Shown here one piece after another: positions 16,812-25,300 of a stretch of DNA of 64,000 nt. Each line of letters starts with the position of its first letter. Within the stretch, counting starts at the first letter, position 1. The notes beneath the pieces were generated by a model. That model ran no database searches. It worked only from the letters and a program-made list of their open reading frames with translations, and was not told the origin of the DNA. Source of the stretch: Actinoplanes sp. NBC_00393 (GTDB lineage Bacteria > Actinomycetota > Actinomycetes > Mycobacteriales > Micromonosporaceae); NCBI RefSeq assembly GCF_036053395.1, contig NZ_CP107942.1, forward strand, positions 11,150,001 to 11,214,000, read 5' to 3'. The translations under genes were made by a program, and so were the position numbers.

Positions 16812-17834
16812 GTGCGCGGGAACGTGGCGGCAGCGGCACTGCAGCGCATCGCCCGCCTCCTGGTCATGATCGGCTTGGGCTTGGCCGCGTACTTCGCCCT
16901 GAGCCTTCTCGACCACGCCGCGCACGCCGACGAGGGGCTGGGGAACGCTGATCCGCTGGCCTCGGTCGAGAAAGCGGTCGCCGATGTCGGCGAGGACCGT
17001 GCGGTGGAGGGGCCGGTTTCCCGGGTTGTCGCGCGCAAGGCTGTGCCGCTGAAGGCAGCAGTCAAGGAGCGGACGAAGCCGGCCGAGAAGCAGGTGACTT
17101 CGGCGCGCAAGACGGTCGACAAGCCGGTTGTCTCGGCGCGCAAGGTGGTCGAGAAGCGTGCTGTCTCGGTGCGCAAGGTGGCCGAGAAGCCGCGCGAGGT
17201 GGTGGAGAAGCCGGTTGCCTCAGTGCGCAAGGTGATCGACAGGCCCGTTGTCTCAGCGCGGAAAGTGGTCGACCACGTCGTTTCAGCCTCGGGGGTCAAG
17301 GAGCGGAAGCTTCTCCGGGCCGCGCGGACGGCGCGGGCAGCTGTGGCCGAGGTGATCGAGCGCGCCCCGTCCGCCGGGCCACCGCAGGCGTTGCCGAGCC
17401 CCGCGCCGCAAGCGCTGCCGGGTCCCGCGCCGAAGGCACCGCCGCGCCCCTCACCGGAGGCGGCGGCCGAGTCGCCCGTGTCGCCGGCCGCCATGCCGAC
17501 GGCGACGGCGATGACGCCGTCCTTGCCGCCCGCGGTCGTCTTCGAACCGGAGGCACCGCGATTCGGGTGTGACGGCACCGAACCAGCCGGCGTCCAGGAC
17601 GACCAACCCGGCCTGACTTCGGCGCCCAGCACCCCCGAGCCGCAGTCGCCGCCCGACCCGAACGACCAATCCCTGGGCGCCGCCCACGCACGTGACTCCG
17701 GCGGCGGCAATGCGCCCCCGGCGGGCATCGTCCCGTCGTCCTGGTGGCCGGATCTCCCGGCCGCCGCCCGAAGCCTGCCCACAGATGCGAACACCCCCGG
17801 ACGTAGCGTCCGGTATTGCGGCCCTCCCAGCTGA
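16812..17834 (+). CDS. Secreted or anchored Lys/Val-repeat protein of unknown function
   Basis: I do not recognise a named family. The 340 residues begin with a hydrophobic helix (LLVMIGLGLAAYFALSLL) ending at HAAHA, which looks like a signal peptide. From about residue 70 to 155 an imperfect repeat of roughly 11-14 residues appears, with cores such as VVSARKVVEKRAVSVRKVAE and KPVASVRKVIDRPVVSARKV. This part is very basic and probably an extended or helical rod. The last 150 residues are Pro/Ala/Ser-rich and acidic. The GTG at 16812 follows GGGAGGTGA. A cell-wall or surface role is only a guess from composition. Confidence 0.7.
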   Translation: MRGNVAAAALQRIARLLVMIGLGLAAYFALSLLDHAAHADEGLGNADPLASVEKAVADVGEDRAVEGPVSRVVARKAVPLKAAVKERTKPAEKQVTSARKTVDKPVVSARKVVEKRAVSVRKVAEKPREVVEKPVASVRKVIDRPVVSARKVVDHVVSASGVKERKLLRAARTARAAVAEVIERAPSAGPPQALPSPAPQALPGPAPKAPPRPSPEAAAESPVSPAAMPTATAMTPSLPPAVVFEPEAPRFGCDGTEPAGVQDDQPGLTSAPSTPEPQSPPDPNDQSLGAAHARDSGGGNAPPAGIVPSSWWPDLPAAARSLPTDANTPGRSVRYCGPPS

Positions 17835-17947
17835 TCTGCGCGGTCCGGAATCAGGCCGACGCCGGTGCACAGACCCGGCGCGCCACCAGCCGGCCCCGGA
17901 GTGGACGCCGGCATTCCTACCGCGAAAGTCCTGGCTGGGAGGCCATC

Positions 17948-18556
17948 GTGATCCGCATTCTGCTCGTCGAACCGATGAATCTGCTGCGCGGCGCCCTCGC
18001 CGCGACCCTGTCCCTGGAAGAGGATTTCGCCGTGGTCGCCGAACTGGGCTGCCTCGACGAGGCCCCGGCGATGGCCCGTGCCGTGCCGCCGGACGTTGCC
18101 GTCGTCAACGTCGGCCTGCTCGCCGGGGACGGCCTGGACCTGTTCACGCAGCTCAGCGCGGAGCAGCCCGGCTGCGCCCTGCTCGTGTTGGCCGGACCGG
18201 ACGCCTCGGGCCGGCTCAACCGCGCGCTCGACGTCCACGTCCACGGCGTGCTCGGCACCCAGGCCGCGCCGGGTGAGCTGGTGCGCGGCATCCGCCGGCT
18301 GGCCCGGGGCGAACGGGTCATCGACGCCGGCCTGGCCGTCGCCATGGTCGCCGCGCCGCGCAGTCCGCTGTCGGCGCGGGAGCTGGACGTGCTGAGCGTC
18401 GCCGCGTCCGGGATCCCGTCGGCGGAGGTGGCTGCCACGTTGCACCTGACCGCCGGCACGGTCCGCAACTACATCTCGGTGATCCTGCGCAAGACCGGCG
18501 CCCGCAACCGGCTGGAGGCGGTCCGCGTCGCCGAGAACGCCGGCTGGCTCCCCTGA
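17948..18556 (+). CDS. LuxR/NarL-family regulator with a degenerate receiver domain
   Basis: This is a DNA-binding regulator with an N-terminal receiver-like domain (1-120) and a C-terminal LuxR helix-turn-helix (LSARELDVLSVAASGIPSAE, then GTVRNYISVILRKTGARNR). The phosphoacceptor position, normally Asp in a VLMDLRMP-like strand, reads AVVNVGLLAGDG, so Asp is replaced by Asn. The acidic pair near the N-terminus is also weak (LLVEPMNLL). Phosphorylation-independent control is therefore likely. No sensor kinase gene is adjacent. The GTG at 17948 starts the normal receiver strand (VIRILLVE). The product has 202 residues. Confidence 0.82.
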   Translation: MIRILLVEPMNLLRGALAATLSLEEDFAVVAELGCLDEAPAMARAVPPDVAVVNVGLLAGDGLDLFTQLSAEQPGCALLVLAGPDASGRLNRALDVHVHGVLGTQAAPGELVRGIRRLARGERVIDAGLAVAMVAAPRSPLSARELDVLSVAASGIPSAEVAATLHLTAGTVRNYISVILRKTGARNRLEAVRVAENAGWLP

Positions 18557-18663
18557 GGACATGACTGCACTCACCCTCAGCCGATGACAGTGCTCACTGG
18601 GTTCGGCCCGTGCGGACATCGAGGCTGGAGGCGGAACAGGGATCCCCATCGACAGGAGGAACG

Positions 18664-19209
18664 ATGACACTTCGCCAACGGCTCTCGATGATCGTCGTGA
18701 CGTTGCTCGCGGCGCTGGGACTGGCCGCCGTGGGCACCAGCCCGGCCGCGGCTGCCCCGGCCGCCCCGGCCGCGGTCGTCCCCAGCATCCCGGTCACCGG
18801 CGCCTTCACGGACGCGGCCGGGGGCACCGGCTCCTTCGCCGGCAGGTTCACCCCCACCAGCTTCGCCGCGCGGAACGGAACTCTGCTGGCCACCGGCACA
18901 CTGACCGGTGTGCTGACCGACTCGGCCGGTGACCGCGTCGGCACGGTCACGCGAACTGTCAGCATGCCGGCCGCGGTCGCCCAGGCGTCGTGCCGGATCC
19001 TGGACCTCACCCTCGGCCCGCTGCACCTGGACCTGCTCGGTCTGGTGGTGGATCTGAACCGGGTGCACCTGACGATCACCGCCGAGTCCGGGCCCGGCAA
19101 CCTGCTCGGCAACCTGCTGTGCGCGATTGCGGGCCTGCTCGACCAGAACCCGGGCGCCGGCGCGCTGGCCGCGATCCTCAACGCGATCCTGGCGCTGCTC
19201 CGGTCGTGA
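18664..19209 (+). CDS. Secreted protein of unknown function
   Basis: The 181-residue product has a clear signal peptide (QRLSMIVVTLLAALGLAAVG, Ala-rich end AAAAPAAP). The mature part contains VTGAFTDAAGGTGSFAGRFT near residue 48, then LTLGPLHLDLLGLVVDLNRV and a hydrophobic Leu/Ala-rich end (AGLLDQNPGAGALAAILNAI). Small proteins of this kind are widespread in actinobacteria and unassigned. The ATG at 18664 follows ACAGGAGGAACG, a near-ideal ribosome site, which suggests strong expression. Confidence 0.75.
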   Translation: MTLRQRLSMIVVTLLAALGLAAVGTSPAAAAPAAPAAVVPSIPVTGAFTDAAGGTGSFAGRFTPTSFAARNGTLLATGTLTGVLTDSAGDRVGTVTRTVSMPAAVAQASCRILDLTLGPLHLDLLGLVVDLNRVHLTITAESGPGNLLGNLLCAIAGLLDQNPGAGALAAILNAILALLRS

Positions 19210-19222
19210 ACCACCGGCGAAC

Positions 19223-19254
19223 ACGCAGCCGCATCCGGCCGGGTGCGGCTGCGT
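19223..19254. terminator. Bidirectional hairpin between convergent genes
   Basis: Two 16-base arms, 19223-19238 and 19239-19254, are complementary apart from one G-T pair; the innermost CCGG bases would form the loop. The hairpin lies between the secreted-protein gene and the stop of the convergent methyltransferase gene and probably ends both transcripts. Confidence 0.65.
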
Positions 19255-19261
19255 CGGCGTG

Positions 19262-20341
19262 CTACGGGCGTACCTCGTACACATTGTTGAAAGGTGTCTG
19301 CGCCGCCAGGCGGAATCGGGTGAAGCCGGCGGCGGTGGCGACCTCGCGGATGCGTGCCGGCCCGGCCTGGGTGCCGAGGGCGGCGCCGGGCTCCTGGGAC
19401 AGCGACGCCGGGGTGCAGAGCAGCGTCGAGAATCCGTAGTAGGCGCGGCCCACCGGGTTGAAGTTGTCCTCGACGTGGTCGCCGGCCGCCGGTTCGACGA
19501 TCATCCAGGTGCCGTCGGGGGCGATGATGTCGCGGACGTGCCGGGCGGCGCCGTCCGGGTCGCCCATGTCGTGCAGGCAGTCGAACATGGTCACCAGGTC
19601 GTGGCCGTCGCCGGTGGCGCCGGTGGCGGACCGCACCTCGAACTGCACCCGGTCCTGCACCTGGGCCGCCGCCGCCCGTTCGCGCGCGGTGGCGATCGAC
19701 TCGGGGTGGTAGTCGGAGCCGGTGAACGTCGACTTCGGGTAGGCCCGGGCCATCAGGATGGTGGACGCGCCATGGCCACATCCCACGTCGGCCACCTTCG
19801 CACCCTGCTGGAGCTTGCCGACCACGCCGTCCAGCGCCGGAAGCCACGATTCCACCAGGTTGGCGGCGTAGCCGGGCCGGAAGAACCGCTCACAGCCGAG
19901 GTGGACATCATCGTTGTGCTCGTGCCAGCCCACCCCCGCTCCGCGGCGGGCGACTTCGATGATCCGGTACGCGTCACGCACCGTCCCGTGCGCGATCTGG
20001 AAGAACCCGGGCAGGAACGCCGGGCTGCTCTCGTCGGTCAGCGCCACCGCATGCTCGGCGGGCAGCGTGTATCGGCGGGTACCGGCGTCGTACTCGACGA
20101 ATCCACCGGCGGCCTGCGCGTTCAGCCACTCCCGCGCGTACGGTTCGCCGGTCTCCGTCCGTTTCGCCATCTCGGCCGCGGTGGCCGGCCCGTGCGCGGC
20201 CAGATCGCGGTAGTAGCCGAGCCGGTCACCCATCACGACGAGGGCGCAGTTGAGCGTCGCCCCCACCTCTTCGACGGCACGGAAGACGAAGGCCATCAAC
20301 TTGTCGGGATCGATCGGGGAAGGTGTGTCGATGCTGGTCAT
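19262..20341 (-). CDS. SAM-dependent methyltransferase with N-terminal winged helix (Rv2258c-like)
   Basis: This 359-residue class I methyltransferase has an N-terminal winged-helix domain (about 25-100, with ATAAEMAKRTETGEPYAREW). A Rossmann domain follows with VADVGCGHGASTILMARAYP near residue 185 and DLVTMFDCLHDMGDPDGAAR near 245. The layout is that of Rv2258c and related mycobacterial and streptomycete proteins, whose substrates are mostly unknown. It is divergent from a LysR regulator with only about 58 bases between the starts, which suggests the regulator controls it. Confidence 0.85.
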   Translation of the reverse strand: MTSIDTPSPIDPDKLMAFVFRAVEEVGATLNCALVVMGDRLGYYRDLAAHGPATAAEMAKRTETGEPYAREWLNAQAAGGFVEYDAGTRRYTLPAEHAVALTDESSPAFLPGFFQIAHGTVRDAYRIIEVARRGAGVGWHEHNDDVHLGCERFFRPGYAANLVESWLPALDGVVGKLQQGAKVADVGCGHGASTILMARAYPKSTFTGSDYHPESIATARERAAAAQVQDRVQFEVRSATGATGDGHDLVTMFDCLHDMGDPDGAARHVRDIIAPDGTWMIVEPAAGDHVEDNFNPVGRAYYGFSTLLCTPASLSQEPGAALGTQAGPARIREVATAAGFTRFRLAAQTPFNNVYEVRP

Positions 20342-20364
20342 GGCCCGACGCTAGGGTGACGAGA

Positions 20365-20411
20365 TATTAGGGACAATGCTGATGACTGGGGGTCCATCAG
20401 TGGAACTAATA
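20365..20411. promoter_or_regulatory. Nested inverted repeats in the methyltransferase-LysR intergenic region
   Basis: An outer pair TATTAG (20365-20370) and CTAATA (20406-20411) encloses an inner pair CTGATG (20379-20384) and CATCAG (20395-20400). The inner arm ends on the first base of the GTG start of the LysR gene. LysR proteins commonly bind dyads in such divergent gaps and repress themselves, so this is a fair operator candidate. It could also fold in the mRNA over the start. Confidence 0.4.
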
Positions 20412-21374
20412 GGACACGTACGAGCCATCCGCGTCCTCTGCGAGGTGGCCGGCCACGGGTCGTTCTCGGCCGCCGCGGAGGCGCTCGGCCTCACCCAGTC
20501 CGCGGTGAGCCAGCATGTCGCCGCGCTGGAACGGCAGACCGGCCTACCTCTGGTCGAGCGCAGTACCCGCCCGCTGGGGCTGACCGACGCCGGTCACGCT
20601 CTGGTCCGCCACGGCCGGGCGATCAACGCCCGCCTGGACAGCGCCGAGCAGGACCTCGCGGAGATCGCCGGACGGCGTGCCCGCCGCCTGCGGTTCGGCA
20701 GCTTCCCGACCGCGCTGACCACCTTCGTGCCGGGAGCCCTGGCCCGGTTGCGCAGCCGGCAACCCGGCACCGCCCTCACCGTGGTCGACGACCACCTGCA
20801 GGGACTGCTGCCCCGGCTGACCGACGGCGAACTGGATCTCGCGGTGATCTACGACAGTGCGGCGCTGGCCGGGTCGCCGCGGTTCGAGGGCGGCCGGGTC
20901 CACCTGTTCGACGACACGTTCCAGGCTGTTCTGCCGCGCGGGCACCGGGCCGCGGCCGCCGGCCGTACGGTGGAGTTGACCGACCTGGCCGAGGACGTCT
21001 GGGTCGGCGGGCGACCCGGAAGCGCCTGGTTCACGATCGTGCGGCATTCCTGCCGGGCGATCGGCTTCGACCCGAGGGTGTCGCTCACCTCCGACGACTA
21101 CCGGGCCGTGCAGGCATTCGTCGCCGCCGGTCTCGGAGTGGCCGTGATCCCCGGCCTGGCCGTGGTCCGCGCGCCGGCCGATGTCGAGGTCCGGCAGCTC
21201 CGGGTGGGCGCGCCGGTGCGGCGGATCTCGGTGGCCTATCCGGACAGCGCCTATCAGCCGCCGGTCGTCCGCGAGATGATCTCGATCCTGGAGGGGGTGA
21301 CCCAGCGGCTCAGGGGCGATCCGCCCACCAGCGACGCGACGCCAGCGCAGCCAGCGCGGCGCCGGCGGCGTTGA
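20400..21374 (+). CDS. LysR-family transcriptional regulator
   Basis: The 324-residue protein has a standard N-terminal winged helix-turn-helix (GSFSAAAEALGLTQSAVSQH, residues 22-41) and a type 2 periplasmic-binding-like effector domain from about residue 88 (RLRFGSFPTALTTFVPGALA). The GTG at 20400 gives the usual short lead before the helix-turn-helix and follows GGGGGT; an ATG at 20376 is in frame and is an alternative. It probably controls itself and the divergent methyltransferase. Its last 65 bases overlap the 3' end of the convergent VanZ-like gene. Confidence 0.87.
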   Translation: MELIGHVRAIRVLCEVAGHGSFSAAAEALGLTQSAVSQHVAALERQTGLPLVERSTRPLGLTDAGHALVRHGRAINARLDSAEQDLAEIAGRRARRLRFGSFPTALTTFVPGALARLRSRQPGTALTVVDDHLQGLLPRLTDGELDLAVIYDSAALAGSPRFEGGRVHLFDDTFQAVLPRGHRAAAAGRTVELTDLAEDVWVGGRPGSAWFTIVRHSCRAIGFDPRVSLTSDDYRAVQAFVAAGLGVAVIPGLAVVRAPADVEVRQLRVGAPVRRISVAYPDSAYQPPVVREMISILEGVTQRLRGDPPTSDATPAQPARRRRR

Positions 21375-21969
21375 CCAGCACGTCGTCCACCGAGGACACC
21401 CGGTCCAGCCGCAGGACGTACTGAGCGGTCTCGACCAGGATCGAGCAGCCGGCCCCGAGCACCAGGATCCGCGGGACGGACGCCAGCGCCGCGAACCGGA
21501 TCGGCGCGAAGAACCCCAGCGCCGCGAAGATCAGCAGGTTGCCGCCGATCCCGAGCGGCCCCATCGTGACCAGGTCGCGCAGCGGCACCAGACTCAACCG
21601 GCCCGCGACGAATCCGGCCGCCGGCCCCGGCATCATGGTCAGCCAGAGCATCGGCGCCGTCCCGTAGACCATGCCCACCTCGGCCACCGATCTCCGCCAC
21701 GCCGCGGTCCTGCCGGCGGCATGCCGAAGGCCCGCCAGAGCGCACGCCGCGAGGGCCGCCAACGGCACGCCGGCCAGCATCATGAACAGCACGCCGTTCT
21801 CGGTGTCGAGGCAGCCGTGCCAGTGCCCGGCCAGGCATCGCGGCGCGGACATCAACAGCGGCCGCCGCAGGATGTACGCGACTCCCAGCGCACCGAGGAC
21901 CGCCAGGCTGACGAGCGCGATCCGGCGCGTACGGCGGGGCGGCGCTGACAGGGATGCGCTGGAGTTCAT
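21310..21969 (-). CDS. VanZ-like membrane protein
   Basis: This 219-residue protein has about five or six hydrophobic helices and the VanZ pattern in its last half: LVPLRDLVTMGPLGIGGNLL, GFFAPIRFAALASVPRI, SILVETAQYVLRLDRVSSVD and DVLVNAAGAALAALA. VanZ proteins give low-level teicoplanin resistance in some Gram-positive bacteria; most actinobacterial relatives have no assigned role. I chose the ATG at 21969 because the upstream extension to 22029 has no hydrophobic or conserved content. The gene converges on the LysR gene. Confidence 0.8.
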   Translation of the reverse strand: MNSSASLSAPPRRTRRIALVSLAVLGALGVAYILRRPLLMSAPRCLAGHWHGCLDTENGVLFMMLAGVPLAALAACALAGLRHAAGRTAAWRRSVAEVGMVYGTAPMLWLTMMPGPAAGFVAGRLSLVPLRDLVTMGPLGIGGNLLIFAALGFFAPIRFAALASVPRILVLGAGCSILVETAQYVLRLDRVSSVDDVLVNAAGAALAALASRRWWADRP

Positions 21970-22349
21970 GCCCCCATCGAAACCGGGGGATGGTCGCGGT
22001 GACGTAAGCCATTTCTTTATGCCCGCCATACAAACCTTTCCGCTGGTGACGGACGCGCGGTGACGGTTCGGCCGAAACGTCGGGGTGGATCACGATGAAT
22101 GTGCATGTTTAGATGTCGTTCGACCGGGCCCGCCGCAGTCGCGGCTTGCCTCCGGTCGACTCTCATCGGGCTTGCCGAGGATCTACGGGGGATCTCTTGA
22201 GGCGTGCAGACGGTTTGCTGCGCACATTCGCTGCTCCAGGTGGCAATTTCCTGCCCTGACCCATCCCTTTCTGTGCGAGGGCGCGCTCGGCGTGTCCTCG
22301 GTTCGTGCTGTTCTGTATTGACGTTTATCGATTCATGGCGGGGGTTGTG
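21970..22349. other. Gene-free stretch upstream of the first toxin gene
   Basis: About 380 bases separate the VanZ-like gene from the first toxin gene, and no convincing gene is present. The part at 22099-22136 (ATGTGC, a T-rich centre, CGTTC, then GGGCCCGCCGC) resembles the region before the second toxin gene (45653-45710), which shares GGGCCCGCCGC exactly. Both promoters may lie in these segments, with long leaders of about 200 bases. Confidence 0.4.
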
Positions 22350-25300
22350 GTGACAAATCTCGTACGGGCGCGGATACGCGTCTGGGTGGCGGCGTCGCTG
22401 ATCGCGGCGGTTTTCGGAGCAGGCCTGCATGCCCCGCCGGCACTGGCGGAACCGACACCGGCGCCGACCGTCGCGGCCACCGAGGACCCGGGCCCGGCGA
22501 TCGAGATCCCGGCGTTGGTGACCGAGAGCTGGAACGGCGCGACCGGTGTCGACGCGATGGCGGAGCGCTGGCGCAAGGCCGTCGCGGACATCGCCGCGCT
22601 GACACCGGAGCCCGAGGTCCGGGACGCCGCGCTGGCGGCGCTGGCGACCGGTGACCCGGCGGTCATCCAGAAGTTCGCGATCACCGACAAGCCGGCACTC
22701 GACAAGCAGATCGCGGCCCGCAAGAAGCAGGAGGCCGCCGACAACCTCACCAAGATCAAGGCGATGAAGGGCACCGGTGGCCCGTACTTCAACGCCGAGG
22801 TCGACCGGGTGCTGGCCGGCACCGATTTCGACCGGGCCGGTTTCCTGGCCTACGGCGCGGACATCGCCCGTGACCGGGACAAGAAGGTCGAGGAGGACGC
22901 TGCCGCGCGAGCGGCGACGCTGCGGGAACGGGTCCGGCTGATCGCCGCGATGGCACCGGCGGAGTCCCACCTCAAGCGTGCCGCCGAAGCGGCGTTCGCC
23001 GGCGACGGCGCCGCGATCGAGGCCTTCCTCACCAGTGGCTACCTGACCGCCGCGCGAGCCGACGCCGCGGAGCGCGAGCAGTACCTGAAGGACCTCGAGG
23101 CCCGCAACAAGGCCGCGGAGGAGCTGACGGAGCTGGCGCAGAAGTCGGCGCGGGCGTCGGCGGCCCGCCAGCGGTTGCTGGCCGCGCACGGCAACGGTGT
23201 CCGCGCGCTGCAGCAGGCGTCGAACGCGATGGCGGCCGCGGCGAACTCCGCGCGGCATTCGGCGCGGGTGCTGGCCGGTTCCGGCACGGCAGCGGCCAAG
23301 GCGACCGAGCTGGCGGCGGCGAACGCCGAGTCCAAGCGGCAGCTGGGCTACGCGCAGGCTGCTGCACAGGAGGCGGCGATCGCGGCGCAGACCGCCTCGA
23401 CCTCGGCCGACGAACTGATCGCCATCGGTCTGGAGTACGGCGCCGAGTGGTCGCTGATCGCACAGGGCATGAGCGAAGCCGCGACCGCCGCGGTCGGTGC
23501 GACGCAGACCGCGGTGTACGCCAGTGACGCCACCGTGGCGACGAACAACGCGCAGGGCGCCCAGGCGCAGGCGGAGGCGCACGCGCAGCAGGCGATCAAG
23601 TGGCGCCAGCACGCCGAGGAGCACGCGAAGTCGGCGGCGAAGCTGGCCGCCGCGGCGGCGAAGCAGGCACAGGCCGCCAAGACCGCCGCTGCCCGCGCCA
23701 AGACCGCCCGTGAGCAGGCACAGGCCGCCGAACGCAAGGCGCTGGCCGAGGCGGAGAAGACCAGGCAGCACCGGCAGACCGCCGAGGCCAGGGCGGCGGA
23801 GGCGAAGCAGCACCGGCAGACCGCCGAGGCCGAACGCGACAACGCCGCCAACCATCGCGCCGAAGCGGAACGGCAGGGCAACATCGCGCGTACCGCGCGG
23901 GCCGACGCCGAAGCGCAGGCCGCGGCCGCCAAGCAGGCCCGGAGCAAGGCGGAGAGCGCCGACGACGCGGCCGCGGTGGCCGAGAACCGGGCGTGGCAGA
24001 ACGAGGAAGCCGCCCGCAAGGCCCGCGACGAGGCCATGGCCGCCGAGCGGGCCGAGCAGACGGCCAAGGCGAAGGCGGCGGCGCTGCGTGCTGCCGCGGC
24101 CTCCGCGGAGACCGAGGCGGACAAGCAGGAAGCGCAGCGGGAGGCCGACGCGGCCGAGCGCGAGGCTGCCGCCGCGGGCACCGCTGCCCGGGCGGCCCGG
24201 TCGGCGGCGAACACCGCCACCGGTGCGGCCGCCAACGCCCGCGCCGCCGCCACCCAGTCACAGCAGGCCGCCGACCGGGCCTGGGCTGCCGCCGAGAAGG
24301 CCCGGGCCGCGGCCGCCGCTGCGGACGCGGCGGCGGACAAGGCCGAGGCCAGTGCCCGTGCCACGCATGCCGCCCGGGTCCGTGCCGACGCCAAGGCGGC
24401 GGAGGCCACCGCACAGCAGTCCAAGGCCGCTGCCGCCGCCAACGCGGCGCAGACCCTGGCCGGACAGGCCGCCGAGGAGGCGGTGCGCTCGCTGTGGGCC
24501 GCCGACCGGACCAAGGCCGAATCGGAGGCGGCGACCACCGAGGCCGTGGCCGCGAGCGCACAGGCGGAGACCGCGGTCGCGGCCTCGCAGGCGGCAGCCA
24601 CCTCGGCGGCCGGCATCGCCGAGCCCGCCAACACCGCGATCGGCATGGTCAGCCCGTTCACCGGCGCCGACATCGACGCCGACTTCGTCCGCCTGGTCGC
24701 CGAGCAGGCCCTGACCATCGGCGCCGAGCAGGCCGCCGCTGCCCGCGCCCGTGCCACCGAGGCGATCACCGCGGCGGAACGTGCGGCCGCGGCTGCGGCC
24801 ACCGCCGCGGAGCAGGTCAAACCGGCCTACACGGCGGCGGCTGCCGCGGCCCGTTCGGCCGCCGACGCCGCGGTGTCCGCGGCCGAGGCCCGGCAGTCCG
24901 CTGCCCAGGCGGCTGCCGACGCGGCGGCTGCCCGTGCCGCCGCGGCCAACGCGGCGAAGGCCGACGCGCAGGCCCGGGCCGATGCCGGCGCGGCCCGGCA
25001 GTCCGCCAACGAGGCCGCCAGCGACGCGGCGATCGCCGGGCGCAGCGCCCAGCAGGCGCAGAACGAGGCCGACCAGGCAGACAAGGCGGCCGACGACGCC
25101 GAAGCCGACGCCCGCGCGGCCCGGCAGGCCGCTGACAAGGCGGAGGCTGACGCCGCTGGAGCGCGGAAGGCGGCTGACAGCGCGCAGAACCATGCCGACG
25201 GTGCGGCCGACGCCGCGAAGAACGCGCTGCAGGCTGCCATCGACGCGCAGAAAGCGGCCGACCAGGCCGAGGAGGCCGAGCGGCAACGCCAGGCGAATGC

